Shown: positions 32,246-41,526 of the stretch, piece by piece
Numbering within the stretch: the stretch's first letter is position 1
How the letters are laid out: the number at the start of each line of letters is the position of its first letter
Assembly: GCA_902552345.1 (NCBI GenBank)
Contig: CACDGO010000001.1
Span: 1 to 64,000 of the forward strand
Origin: an uncultured Pelagibacteraceae bacterium
GTDB taxonomy: Bacteria > Pseudomonadota > Alphaproteobacteria > Pelagibacterales > Pelagibacteraceae
Direction of reading: 5' to 3'
DNA length: 64,000 nt
Position numbers and translations under genes: made by a program
The notes under the pieces: model-generated
What the model was told of the DNA's origin: nothing
Seen by the model: only the letters and a program-made list of their open reading frames with translations
Database searches by the model: none

Positions 32246-32944
32246 ATGACTCAAACAATTGCATTAGTAGATGATGATAGAAATATACTAACAAGTATAA
32301 GCATGGCCTTGGAAAGGGAAGGATTTAAAGTTCAAACTTATATTGACGGAGAGTCTGCTTTAATTGGATTAACTAGAAATCCACCTGACCTAGCAATTCT
32401 AGATATTAAAATGCCAAGGATGGATGGAGAAGAGTTGCTTAAAAAACTTAAAAAAAAAATGTCTATCCCAATAATCTTTTTAACATCAAAAGATGATGAA
32501 GTTGATGAGCTGCTTGGCTTAAAGTTGGGTGCTGACGATTTTGTTAAGAAATCTGGTGGCTTTTCAACAAAAGTTCTAATCGAGAGAATAAGAGTTCAAC
32601 TAAGAAAAAAAACTAACACTGTTGACGACACAAAAAATATAATAAGTCATGGTAAATTAAAATTAGACCCTGCTCAGTTAGAGTGCGAGTGGAATGGAAA
32701 AGCTTTACCAGATAAATTGACCACCACTGAATTTTTAATTGTCAAAGAATTAGCCAAAAGACCAGGAGTGATAAAAGAAAGAGCGCATTTAATGGATATT
32801 GCCTATAAGGAAAATACAGAAATTGAAGATAGAACTATTGATAGTCACGTAAAAAGAATAAGAAAAAAGTTTAAAAAGGTAGATGAAAAGTTTTCTGCAA
32901 TTGAAACTAGATATGGAAGTGGGTATAGATGGAATGTTAGCTAA
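32246..32944 (+). CDS. chvI: Two-component response regulator ChvI
   Basis: OmpR-type regulator (232 aa): receiver domain with LVDDDRN, the phosphoacceptor in LAILDIKMPRMDGEE and Lys in FLTSKDD, followed by a winged-helix output domain (TTTEFLIVKELAKRPGVIKER, then DSHVKRIRKKF and RYGSGYRW). Adjacency to a ChvG-like kinase and to ahcY/tsaE identifies ChvI, which in alphaproteobacteria controls envelope and acid-stress genes. Its last base is the first base of chvG (TAATG). Confidence 0.88.
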   Translation: MTQTIALVDDDRNILTSISMALEREGFKVQTYIDGESALIGLTRNPPDLAILDIKMPRMDGEELLKKLKKKMSIPIIFLTSKDDEVDELLGLKLGADDFVKKSGGFSTKVLIERIRVQLRKKTNTVDDTKNIISHGKLKLDPAQLECEWNGKALPDKLTTTEFLIVKELAKRPGVIKERAHLMDIAYKENTEIEDRTIDSHVKRIRKKFKKVDEKFSAIETRYGSGYRWNVS

Positions 32945-34464
32945 TGAAACAAAAAAAATCAGCTTCTATTCTAAAGAAGTTTTTAATATTTAATCTTACA
33001 GTCTTTTCTGTCTTAGGACTTTTTACAATTATATACCTTGAAGCAATCCAGCCAACGTTAGTACAAGAAAGATCAGACAACCACAAAATAATTATTAATA
33101 ATACTAAAGATAATCTTGAAAGACTTAATGTAGAATACACAAAAGAGGGAATTAGAGATTTCTTACTCTCCACTAGATTTTTATTTCAAAACTTAGATCG
33201 TGTGCAATTTTACGATTTATCTGGAAATCTGATAGGTGATACAAATATTTTAGATTTGGATCAAAGTGTTTTTACAGGATCAGACATAATTTTTGAAGAA
33301 GCTTTAGGAAGTGAAACAATTAGACCAGAGATTGAAGAAAGACTTGAGGAGGAACAAAAAGATGAAATTAAGGATATAATTACAAATAAATATAATGATG
33401 AAATAATGACACTTACTAATGATGAAAAAAATAATTTTTTTGTAAGCACACTTAGTAAAATAAAATTTCAAAGTAATGACATCGGGTACATAGTTGTATC
33501 TGAGCAAGCAAATGATATCACCACTGCTGTTAAAGAGAGAAAAGCATTTATTATAAGAACTATGATCGCTGTTGTGATTGTTATTTTAATTTTTTCTCTA
33601 TTTTTAAATAAATATATTTTAAAACCAATTGGTCTACTGGTTAAATTTAGTGATGGAATAAAAAAAAAATCTAATCAGACAATTGATATAAATAAAGTTT
33701 TTGTAAGAGATGATGAAATTGGGAAATTAACTCAATCTATTGATGAAATGACCAAAGAATTACAACAACGAACCAACAGAGCAGAAACATTTTCAAATGA
33801 TTTAGCTCACGAAATCAGAAATCCATTAGCATCTTTAAAAAGTGCTTCTGAACTTTTAGATAAAACTACTGAAAAAAATGAGGGTGAGAAATTACTTAAA
33901 ATAATAAATCATGATGCTGAACGTATAGAGAGATTAATAACTGATTACACTCAAATGTTAAAAGATGAGGCATCCTTATCTCGTGAAAAAATGGGTAAAA
34001 TTAATTTGGTTGAAATTATAAATGGTGTTGTAGAAGATTTTAATCAAGATCTAATTAACCAAAACAAAAAAATTAAGATAATCATTAAAAATAAAATTAA
34101 AAGTAAAAATGGACAATTTATATTTGGCATTAGCAATCGATTAGAACAGGTGATCGCAAACTTATTAGATAATTCAATTTCTTTCAGTCAAGACAATCAA
34201 AAAATTGAAATTGATCTTGAAGAAACTTCTAGTAATTTATTGATATCAGTGAAAGATGAAGGGCCAGGTTTTGCTGAAACTTCGCCCCAGAAAATCTTCA
34301 AACGATTTTACAGTAATAGACCTACAAGTTTCGGTAAGCACTCTGGTTTAGGTTTAAATATTGTTAAAAACATTATTCAATTGCATAAAGGCACAATCGC
34401 AGCTTCAAATAGGCTTAATACAAAAGGAGCTCAAGTTGAGGTTTTGCTTCCTAAATTGTCCTAA
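32944..34464 (+). CDS. chvG: Sensor histidine kinase ChvG
   Basis: Membrane kinase of 506 aa with one helix near residues 12-32, a periplasmic sensor region of about 170 residues, a second helix at about 202-220, a HAMP linker (KPIGLLVKFSDGIKK), the H-box NDLAHEIRNPLASLKSA and a HATPase domain (NLLDNSISFS, DEGPGFAE, HSGLGLNIV). It overlaps chvI by one base. The hprK and PTS genes that usually follow chvG in alphaproteobacteria are absent; ahcY follows directly. Confidence 0.88.
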   Translation: MKQKKSASILKKFLIFNLTVFSVLGLFTIIYLEAIQPTLVQERSDNHKIIINNTKDNLERLNVEYTKEGIRDFLLSTRFLFQNLDRVQFYDLSGNLIGDTNILDLDQSVFTGSDIIFEEALGSETIRPEIEERLEEEQKDEIKDIITNKYNDEIMTLTNDEKNNFFVSTLSKIKFQSNDIGYIVVSEQANDITTAVKERKAFIIRTMIAVVIVILIFSLFLNKYILKPIGLLVKFSDGIKKKSNQTIDINKVFVRDDEIGKLTQSIDEMTKELQQRTNRAETFSNDLAHEIRNPLASLKSASELLDKTTEKNEGEKLLKIINHDAERIERLITDYTQMLKDEASLSREKMGKINLVEIINGVVEDFNQDLINQNKKIKIIIKNKIKSKNGQFIFGISNRLEQVIANLLDNSISFSQDNQKIEIDLEETSSNLLISVKDEGPGFAETSPQKIFKRFYSNRPTSFGKHSGLGLNIVKNIIQLHKGTIAASNRLNTKGAQVEVLLPKLS

Positions 34465-34473
34465 CATTATTTC

Positions 34474-34502
34474 TTGCTATGGTTTATTTAAGTTGATAAT
34501 AA
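34474..34502 (+). promoter_or_regulatory. ahcY promoter
   Basis: TTGCTA (34474-34479), 17-base spacer and TAATAA (34497-34502), ending 10 bases before the ahcY ATG. The chvG-ahcY gap is only 48 bases, too short for a SAH or SAM riboswitch. Confidence 0.4.
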
Positions 34503-34512
34503 CATTCGAAAT

Positions 34513-35802
34513 ATGGCTGAAGATTTTAAAGTAAAAGATATTTCCCAAGCTGACTTTGGTAGAAAAGAAATTTCTCTGGCTGAGACTGAAATGCCAGGAC
34601 TTATGGCTTTAAGAAAAGAGTATAAAGGTAAAAAACCTTTAAAGGGTGCAAAAATCCTTGGTTGTCTTCATATGACAATCCAAACTGCAGTTTTAATTGA
34701 AACCCTAGTGGAGTTAGGAGCAGAAGTAAGATGGTCATCTTGTAACATATTCTCTACGCAAGATCATGCAGCAGCAGCAATAGCTAAAGCTGGTATTCCC
34801 GTTTTCGCTTGGAAAGGTGAGACAGAGGAGGAATACTGGTGGTGTGTTAAGCAAACTATTGAAGGAAAAAAAGACTGGAAGCCAAATATGATTTTAGATG
34901 ATGGCGGTGACCTTACAGCTTTAATGCATAAAGAATATAAAAATTTATTGAAAGAAGTTAAAGGTGTTTCAGAAGAAACCACGACAGGAGTTTTAGCACT
35001 TAAAAAGATGGAGGCAAGTAAAGAACTTTTAATACCTGCCATAAATGTAAACGACTCTGTGACTAAGTCTAAATTTGATAACCTCTATGGTTGTAGAGAA
35101 AGTTTAGTAGATGGAATAAAAAGAGCAACTGATGTGATGATGTCAGGTAAAGTTGCTATCGTAGCTGGGTTTGGTGATGTCGGTAAAGGAAGTGCTGCTT
35201 CTTTACGTCAAGCAGGTGCTAGAGTTATGGTAACTGAGACAGATCCGATATGCGCATTACAAGCTGCGATGGAAGGTTTTGAAGTTGTTGTTATGGATGA
35301 AGCTATCAAAGATGCTGACATAGTTGTAACTGCTACTGGAAATAAAGATATAGTTACAGCTGATCATATGAGAGATATGAAAGATAGAGCAATACTTTGC
35401 AACATAGGTCACTTTGATAACGAAATTCAAGTTGAGGCATTAAAAAATTACAAATGGGATGAAATAAAACCTCAAGTGCACGAAATAGAATTGCCAAGTA
35501 AAAAAAGGATTATTCTTTTAGCTGAGGGAAGACTAGTCAACTTGGGATGCGCTACAGGACACCCTAGTTTTGTAATGAGCGCATCTTTTACAAATCAAGT
35601 CATTGCTCAAATTGAGTTATGGAATAATTCAGCGAAGTATCAAAAAAAAGTTTATGTGCTTCCAAAACATCTTGATGAAAAAGTTGCTATGCTTCATTTA
35701 GAAAAAGTAGGCGCAAAATTAACTAAAATGTCAAAAGAGCAAGCAGATTATATAAGCGTTAAACCATCAGGACCATTTAAACCAGATACTTACCGCTACT
35801 AA
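34513..35802 (+). CDS. ahcY: Adenosylhomocysteinase
   Basis: AhcY splits S-adenosylhomocysteine into homocysteine and adenosine, relieving inhibition of methyltransferases. The 429-aa NAD-dependent enzyme shows [41 protein letters not shown], the NAD-binding [21 protein letters not shown] and the C-terminal end KPDTYRY that reaches the neighbouring active site. It lies between chvG and tsaE, conserved in alphaproteobacteria. Confidence 0.97.
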   Translation: MAEDFKVKDISQADFGRKEISLAETEMPGLMALRKEYKGKKPLKGAKILGCLHMTIQTAVLIETLVELGAEVRWSSCNIFSTQDHAAAAIAKAGIPVFAWKGETEEEYWWCVKQTIEGKKDWKPNMILDDGGDLTALMHKEYKNLLKEVKGVSEETTTGVLALKKMEASKELLIPAINVNDSVTKSKFDNLYGCRESLVDGIKRATDVMMSGKVAIVAGFGDVGKGSAASLRQAGARVMVTETDPICALQAAMEGFEVVVMDEAIKDADIVVTATGNKDIVTADHMRDMKDRAILCNIGHFDNEIQVEALKNYKWDEIKPQVHEIELPSKKRIILLAEGRLVNLGCATGHPSFVMSASFTNQVIAQIELWNNSAKYQKKVYVLPKHLDEKVAMLHLEKVGAKLTKMSKEQADYISVKPSGPFKPDTYRY

Positions 35803-35813
35803 AACAGTAGCTA

Positions 35814-36263
35814 ATGATTGTTAAATCTTTAGAACATCTAAATTCTTTATCAAAAAAAGTTGCAGATCAACTAGTTAAAAACGATTGTATCTTTTTGATT
35901 GGTGAAATCGGTGTAGGAAAAACTACTTTTACAAGATATTTAATAAACTACTTGCAAGAAAAAAATGGTGAAAAGATAACAGAAGTACTTAGCCCTACTT
36001 TTAATTTACTTTATGAATATGATTTAAGTAATATTAAAATTATGCATTATGATCTTTACAGAATAGCAGATGAAAGCGAATTAAAACATTTAGGTATTTT
36101 TTCAGATAAGCAGGATGCAATTAAAATTATAGAGTGGCCACAAATTATTAATATTCCATTAATTAATAAGTTAGAAATACATTTAAATTACGCTAAAAAT
36201 GAAAACGAGAGAGAAATAAAATTTATGGGCTCAGACAAGTGGAAAATTTTAAATGAATTATAA
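35814..36263 (+). CDS. tsaE: tRNA threonylcarbamoyladenosine biosynthesis ATPase TsaE
   Basis: TsaE is the ATPase that, with TsaB and TsaD, adds the t6A modification next to the anticodon of ANN-reading tRNAs. The 149-aa product has Walker A GEIGVGKTTFTR, the SPTFNLLYEY segment and the HYDLYRI Walker-B-like region, then IIEWPQ. The last bases overlap the start of the amgK-like gene by 11, so tsaE, amgK and murU are coupled. Confidence 0.94.
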   Translation: MIVKSLEHLNSLSKKVADQLVKNDCIFLIGEIGVGKTTFTRYLINYLQEKNGEKITEVLSPTFNLLYEYDLSNIKIMHYDLYRIADESELKHLGIFSDKQDAIKIIEWPQIINIPLINKLEIHLNYAKNENEREIKFMGSDKWKILNEL

Positions 36264-37224
36264 ACTTAAAAAAATTTCAGGAGATGCGTCATTTCGAGAA
36301 TTTTATAGATTACAAAAAGGAAAAAAAACGTCCATTATTGTTCAAGCTAGAAGGGAAAAATTTAAAAATTTAATTACATATTGTGTAGTAAACAAAATTT
36401 TAACAAACAATAAAATTTATGCACCAAAGTTAATCCAAAATTATTATGAGGATAATATAATTGAGATAACAGATTTAGGAAAAAAATCTTTTTATGATTT
36501 AGTAATCAAAAAGAAAAATAAACTAAATAATTACAAAAGTTTAATAAATTTAATCATAAAATTACAAAATATTAAACTAAAGCAAACCTATCGTTTTGGA
36601 AAATTTAAAGTTAATTTTGAGACATACACACTAAAAAATCTTCATAAAGAATCAGATATATTTTTCGATTGGTACTTAAAATACTCCAAATACTCCTCAA
36701 AAAAAATAAAAATTAAAAAAATTAAAAATATATTGAAAAAAGAATTAAATGATATTTATAAAAAAATTTATTTTAGAAATAATGTTTTCGTCCATAGAGA
36801 TTTTCATGCTTCAAACATAATGGTTTATAAAAATAATTTTGGATTGATAGATAGCCAAGATGCGATACTTGGTAATCCTTTATATGATGTCGCTTCTTTA
36901 ATCGACGATGTTAGAATTAAATTATCATCAGATATTCAGGAAAAATTGCTTAATTATTATTATAGAAATTCGAAGCTAAAAAAAGAAAAGTATGAAAATT
37001 TAAAAAATGACTTTGAAATACTATCTGTTCAAAGAAATCTAAAGATTTTAGGAATCTTTGTCAGACTTTATAAAAGAGATAGTAAATCTAATTATCTAAA
37101 ATATTTACCCCACACTTGGAGCTTAATTGAGAAACGACTTAAAAATCCTGTGTTTGAAAATTTAAATTATTTATTTAAAAAATATTTAAAAATCAAAACT
37201 TTAAAAAAAATTAGCAATCTATGA
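36253..37224 (+). CDS. amgK: AmgK-like amino-sugar anomeric kinase (phosphotransferase family)
   Basis: Aminoglycoside-phosphotransferase-fold kinase of 323 aa, with the catalytic loop FVHRDFHASNIMVY and the metal motif GLIDSQDAILGNPLYDVASLIDD. In Pseudomonas and alphaproteobacteria the homologue AmgK phosphorylates N-acetylmuramate and N-acetylglucosamine at C1 in peptidoglycan recycling. Position between tsaE and a MurU-like gene fits that pathway; the assignment rests on fold and neighbours. Very Lys/Ile/Asn-rich, like its neighbours. Confidence 0.78.
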   Translation: MNYKLKKISGDASFREFYRLQKGKKTSIIVQARREKFKNLITYCVVNKILTNNKIYAPKLIQNYYEDNIIEITDLGKKSFYDLVIKKKNKLNNYKSLINLIIKLQNIKLKQTYRFGKFKVNFETYTLKNLHKESDIFFDWYLKYSKYSSKKIKIKKIKNILKKELNDIYKKIYFRNNVFVHRDFHASNIMVYKNNFGLIDSQDAILGNPLYDVASLIDDVRIKLSSDIQEKLLNYYYRNSKLKKEKYENLKNDFEILSVQRNLKILGIFVRLYKRDSKSNYLKYLPHTWSLIEKRLKNPVFENLNYLFKKYLKIKTLKKISNL

Positions 37225-37922
37225 AAATAAAACATGGAATGATATTGGCAGCTGGCTTAGGCAAAAGAATGCAACCTTTAACTTTAAAGACCCCTAAACC
37301 TTTATTAAAAATTGGAAATAAAACTTTATTAGAGAGGTCGATTAATCTTTTAATAAATCATGGAATTGAAGAAATAGTTATTAATATTTACCATCTTGGT
37401 CAACAAATAGAACAATATATTTCAAATTTTTCTTCGAAAGCAAATTTAATTATATCAAACGAAAAAAATTTACTTTTAGACACTGGTGGCGGAGTAAAGG
37501 AGGGCACAAAGCATTTTAAAGATAAACCATTTTTAGTTGTTAATCCTGATACACTCTGGGATGACAAACATTCATATGATTTATTATCTCTAGAGCAATT
37601 TTACTATAAAAATCAAAAACACTGTTTATTACTTGTAAAAAAAAAACTATCATTTGATGCATCTTTTAAAGGAGATTTTAATTTAAAAGAAAATATTGTT
37701 TCAAGAGATGCAGAAAACAATTTTATATTTACCGGAATTCAAATTACTAATAGAAATTTTCTAAATCTAGTTGATAAAAAAGTTTTTTCTATGAATGAGG
37801 TTTGGAAAGAACTTCTTAAAACTAAAGACTTGTTGGGTTTAGAGAGTAATTTACAATTTCACCACCTAAATACTTTTGAAATTTTTAAAAAGATTGAAAA
37901 AATGTACAAAATTAAAGGTTAA
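37221..37922 (+). CDS. murU: MurU-like N-acetylmuramate-1-phosphate uridylyltransferase
   Basis: Sugar nucleotidyltransferase of 233 aa with the diagnostic MILAAGLGKRMQPLTLKTPKPL loop (visible in pieces GLGKRMQPLT and TPKPLL), LDTGGGVK and the metal-binding VVNPDTLWD. It overlaps the amgK-like gene by 4 bases, so the kinase and the uridylyltransferase that follow each other in peptidoglycan recycling to UDP-MurNAc are co-translated. A generic NDP-sugar role cannot be ruled out. Confidence 0.8.
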   Translation: MKIKHGMILAAGLGKRMQPLTLKTPKPLLKIGNKTLLERSINLLINHGIEEIVINIYHLGQQIEQYISNFSSKANLIISNEKNLLLDTGGGVKEGTKHFKDKPFLVVNPDTLWDDKHSYDLLSLEQFYYKNQKHCLLLVKKKLSFDASFKGDFNLKENIVSRDAENNFIFTGIQITNRNFLNLVDKKVFSMNEVWKELLKTKDLLGLESNLQFHHLNTFEIFKKIEKMYKIKG

Positions 37923-37997
37923 TAATGGCCTTCACTAATTAATCAAAATAATTAATATCCAGAAAATGAAATTTTTTTTACACAAGGTTAGTTATTA

Positions 37998-40268
37998 ATG
38001 TTTTTATTAAAAAGGCTGGTCTTAGCAATATTATTTTTTTTTCAAGCCACAAATTCCTTTGCTGGCGTAGTTACCTATGTTCAAGATGAAACTTTTAGAG
38101 ATGGTCCTTATACGTCTGGAAGTGATGGAAATGAAAATAATGATTTGCAAAGTCGTATGATTCAAGGAATTCATTTTAATGATGATGGAACAAAGTTGTT
38201 TACAACTTATGCTCAGAAACCAACGACAGATACTGAAGCAGACACATTTCAATATGTTCACGAATACAATTTATCTACACCTTATGATATTTCCACAAGA
38301 ACTTATGCTGGTAACAATGAAAGGTGTGAATTAGGTACTGGAGGAAATGGTCATAGTGGAAACCAAGCACATGATTTAGAATTTAGTAATGATGGTATGA
38401 AATTATTCACATCAGATAAAACATCAGATATACTTTTTAGATTTGATTTAACGTCTCCATATGATGTTTCCACTTGCTCTTATGTATACGAAACTACCAC
38501 CGTCGATACTGATGCATTACAAAACGGAAGTAATGCGGGAACTAAAGGAACAAACACAAGGCTTCAAGGTTTTGAAATAAGTGAAGACGGCAAAAAATTG
38601 TTTTTATTGTTTCATGATACTAAAACCACAGACTTAAGCAGATTGCATGAATATAACTTGTCTACACCATTTGATCTAAGAACTTTATCCTTAGTTCTAA
38701 CTGCAGGGATTAGTTTACCAACTTCATCTACGCAAACACAAAATCCAAACACAATGCGATTTAATAATATCGGAAACAGAATTTTTGTAGTAAGTCATAA
38801 TGCTAACACATTAACTGTTACTCAAGTTTCATTAAACTCACCATATGACACATCTCAGTATACCATAGATGGCAGTGTTAAATTAACGGATATTGCTGGT
38901 GCTGAAGGGTTAACCCAACCAAGAGGAATTAGTTTTAATAAAAGTGGTTTAAAAATGTACGTGGGTCATGACACAACTGATGCAATTTTTGAATTTGATT
39001 TAGCATGTCCATTTAACATTATCGAAGGAAAATGTCCTCCAATTACAGAAAATAAAGATAGAACTGGTATAGCAGAAGCACAGATAGATCTTGCTAAGAG
39101 AACTATGGAATATGCAACGGATAGTGCTTTAAATCGATTAAGATGGATAAGGAGAAATAAAGAAAAACAAAATCTAACAAACCATAATATTGATTTTAAT
39201 TTTTCAAATCCTGTTATGGCTAAGCTTGCTCAAAAGATAAGCGCCTCTAATACTGAAGATAAACAAAAAAAGAAAAATCAAGATGTATTCTATTGGAGTG
39301 AAGGAAGTATATCTTTAGGTAAAATAGGTGATAGTAGTATTTCGTCATCGAAAAAAATAAATACCGACGCATTAACTTTTGGATTTGATAAATTTATAGA
39401 TGAAAAAAGTTTATCAGGATTTGCTTTAAGATTTGGGAAAAATGACACAGATGTAGGTAGTTTGGGCAGTAATTTAGATACAGAAACCTATAACCTGACT
39501 TTTTATAACACTACATCTAAAGATGATGATACTAAATTTATCGATACCATATTAGGAGTTGGAAGTTTAAATTACGATATTTTAACAGTGTTAGATAATA
39601 AAAATCTAACTGCAGAAAGAGAGGGCTATCAATTGTATGGAACAATAAGAGTAAAAGACGAGATTAAAAAAGACAATCTTGCGTTCATTCCATCTGTTCA
39701 ACTAGACCTTGGTCACTCATTTCTAAATGGTTATGTAGAGTCAGGTGCGGGAGCAATTTCAGTCGACGGTCAAGATGTAAGGACCAATAAGCTGAGAGCA
39801 GCTTTATCTTTAATTGAAGATTTATCCAAAGATGATTATGTTTTTAAAAAACATGGAAAATTTGAATATTCAGCTGATTTAGACCGTTCATCGAATTTTA
39901 AATATACTTATGTATCAGACCCCAATACAAGATTTTCTGAAAAATTAAGTTCAGGCGCTCTTCATAATTTAAGTGGTGAGCTAGGACTTGATATGGTTTT
40001 AAGAAATAACTTTAGTATTTTTCTGATTTATGAACGTGAACAAGCGATTGGTTATGGTCACACTGATCAAATTCATATTGCATTAGGTTACTTACCCGAT
40101 AATAAAGTTAATTATGCTTTAAAAGTCGATGCAAAAGACGATCTAAGATCAATAGTTTTAATTAGTAAAAAAATTGGAGATTATAAACTTAGCTTTGATC
40201 ATTCCCATGATTTCTTTAGTGAGGAAGACAATTATTTAAGTTCGATTAATCTAAGGAAAGATTTCTAA
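37998..40268 (+). CDS. Autotransporter-like protein with beta-propeller passenger
   Basis: Secreted 756-aa protein. A signal peptide (residues 1-22, ending NSFAG) is followed by about five propeller-like repeats of roughly 60 residues over 40-340. The repeats have the form FNDDGTKLF...EYNLSTPYDISTRTY, a type common in marine bacterial and phage proteins. Then come a helical stalk (AQIDLAKRTMEYATDSALNRL) and a C-terminal region of about 320 residues with alternating beta strands ending in Phe (LRKDF), as expected of a type V outer-membrane barrel. The stalk and barrel resemble those of the lectin protein at 42286. It is probably surface-exposed; the ligand is unknown. Confidence 0.72.
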   Translation: MFLLKRLVLAILFFFQATNSFAGVVTYVQDETFRDGPYTSGSDGNENNDLQSRMIQGIHFNDDGTKLFTTYAQKPTTDTEADTFQYVHEYNLSTPYDISTRTYAGNNERCELGTGGNGHSGNQAHDLEFSNDGMKLFTSDKTSDILFRFDLTSPYDVSTCSYVYETTTVDTDALQNGSNAGTKGTNTRLQGFEISEDGKKLFLLFHDTKTTDLSRLHEYNLSTPFDLRTLSLVLTAGISLPTSSTQTQNPNTMRFNNIGNRIFVVSHNANTLTVTQVSLNSPYDTSQYTIDGSVKLTDIAGAEGLTQPRGISFNKSGLKMYVGHDTTDAIFEFDLACPFNIIEGKCPPITENKDRTGIAEAQIDLAKRTMEYATDSALNRLRWIRRNKEKQNLTNHNIDFNFSNPVMAKLAQKISASNTEDKQKKKNQDVFYWSEGSISLGKIGDSSISSSKKINTDALTFGFDKFIDEKSLSGFALRFGKNDTDVGSLGSNLDTETYNLTFYNTTSKDDDTKFIDTILGVGSLNYDILTVLDNKNLTAEREGYQLYGTIRVKDEIKKDNLAFIPSVQLDLGHSFLNGYVESGAGAISVDGQDVRTNKLRAALSLIEDLSKDDYVFKKHGKFEYSADLDRSSNFKYTYVSDPNTRFSEKLSSGALHNLSGELGLDMVLRNNFSIFLIYEREQAIGYGHTDQIHIALGYLPDNKVNYALKVDAKDDLRSIVLISKKIGDYKLSFDHSHDFFSEEDNYLSSINLRKDF

Positions 40269-41134
40269 GGTATAGGTTTTCCAGTTAATGGGTCGTATAT
40301 TCTTCCTGAAGGAATATGTGTGTAAGTTCCATTAGCAAAATTGTATGAACAGGCTCTGTTAGCACAAACTGAACTTACATTACCACTAGGGCTGGCCGGA
40401 GCAACGAAAACAACTTTATATCCTTGTGGTAAATGCGCATATTTACCTGTTCTGTTAGCAGCATTTTGTGATCCGCAATAACTACTCTCACAAACTGAAG
40501 CGCCACTATAACTGGCTGTCATATTTCCATCTCGATCAACTTGTATCCAAGCCCCAAGACCATTTCTAGGTAAACCTGTTGGAGATTTATAAGTATCAAA
40601 TGAACCAACAGGTTGTGAAGATGTTGCAGCAGCAGTTTGAGTCGAGCACTTGTAACTTTCTTCTTTACTCATTTGTTCTGTTCTCTCTAATGACCATTTC
40701 GATTCAACAATTTTCGTATATTTGATATCTTTCTTTTGTGAAACATATTGGACTTGATAAGAACCAGAAATATTAGACGAAGAGATAGCTACAGTTCCTT
40801 TATTACACAAATTAGATCCAACAACTTTTTCGTTCTTGTCGTAAGGATTGGTTAATGTAGATGAATTAAAAAAATTTGAAACTGCAGTAATGTTTGGCTC
40901 GGAATTAGAGCTGCAATTTTGGTTGCTAAACACTCTCGCACTGGGGTTAATTCTACAATTGGCTAATTCATTATTCATGGTCTTTACTATCTGATTAAAA
41001 TTTGATTGTGCTTTTTTATCTTGAGCATTTGAAATGTAACCATTATAGGTAATAACTCCAACTGCAGATAAAATACTAATCAAAGCAACAACAACTAATA
41101 TTTCAATTAAAGCAAATCCATTTTTATTATTCAT
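40265..41134 (-). CDS. Large type IV pilin-like protein
   Basis: 289-aa prepilin-type protein. The leader MNNKNG is followed by the cleavage motif G/FALIE, a hydrophobic helix and the family motif TYNGYISNAQ. It shares the (N)PYDKNE motif with the pilin genes at 61403 and 62653. Unlike those, it has an extra C-terminal part (about 185-289) rich in Gly, Ser, Tyr and paired Cys residues (CESSYC, CANRAC). It overlaps the convergent autotransporter stop by 4 bases and is near the prepilin peptidase. It may be a minor or tip pilin. Confidence 0.75.
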   Translation of the reverse strand: MNNKNGFALIEILVVVALISILSAVGVITYNGYISNAQDKKAQSNFNQIVKTMNNELANCRINPSARVFSNQNCSSNSEPNITAVSNFFNSSTLTNPYDKNEKVVGSNLCNKGTVAISSSNISGSYQVQYVSQKKDIKYTKIVESKWSLERTEQMSKEESYKCSTQTAAATSSQPVGSFDTYKSPTGLPRNGLGAWIQVDRDGNMTASYSGASVCESSYCGSQNAANRTGKYAHLPQGYKVVFVAPASPSGNVSSVCANRACSYNFANGTYTHIPSGRIYDPLTGKPIP

Positions 41135-41160
41135 AATCTGATGAAAATATATTATATAAT

Positions 41161-41182
41161 AATTTAATTAAGTAATTAAATT
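41161..41182. repeat. 22-bp AT-only palindrome abutting the start of the next gene
   Basis: AATTTAATTA, two bases (AG), then TAATTAAATT: perfect 10-bp arms ending at the base before the ATG at 41183. It lies in the 48-base gap between the divergent pilin-like gene and a small membrane protein gene, where it could be an operator or a cruciform/hairpin covering the translation start. Confidence 0.5.
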
Positions 41183-41410
41183 ATGAAAAAAAAAGTAATC
41201 ATTACACTTTCTTTATCTTGGTTGTTAATTGTAGGTTATTTAACATGGTATAACGGCCTAAAAGCCTCAGGTCGTTACAAAGGGTTTAACTGGGAAGAGT
41301 GGCTATGGTTCGGTCTAATACCACTTTTAGCTATATATTTTTTTTATTTTATTTGGAAACCGGAGGCTTTTAAAGACTTAATAAAAGATATAAGGTCACT
41401 ATTTAATTAA
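41183..41410 (+). CDS. Small membrane protein of unknown function
   Basis: I do not recognise this 75-aa protein. It has two hydrophobic segments (about residues 5-22 and 43-62) joined by a polar, Trp-rich loop (KGFNWEEWLWFG) and a basic/acidic tail. It lies between a pilin-like gene and the prepilin peptidase gene, which hints at a link to the pilus, but nothing in the sequence shows a function. The palindrome immediately upstream is unusual. Confidence 0.6.
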   Translation: MKKKVIITLSLSWLLIVGYLTWYNGLKASGRYKGFNWEEWLWFGLIPLLAIYFFYFIWKPEAFKDLIKDIRSLFN

Positions 41411-41526
41411 GATGGAAATTATAATTTATACTCCAAATCTAGAAATAGTTTATCAAGAAGGTTTATTATTTTTAAATTATATTATTGAACAAGTGATAGA
41501 ATTCACTGCACAAATAAAAATTTAAT

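Noticed and set aside
34465-34512. SAM or SAH riboswitch before ahcY
   Set aside because: The 48-base gap is too short and is mostly filled by promoter elements.
37923-37997. tRNA or small RNA between murU and the propeller autotransporter
   Set aside because: The 75 bases have no cloverleaf pairing or T-loop sequence and are nearly all A/T.
41412-41525. 37-codon ORF between the small membrane protein and pilD
   Set aside because: Starts with ATG but has no ribosome site, no recognisable motif and ordinary AT-rich composition; too little to call a gene.
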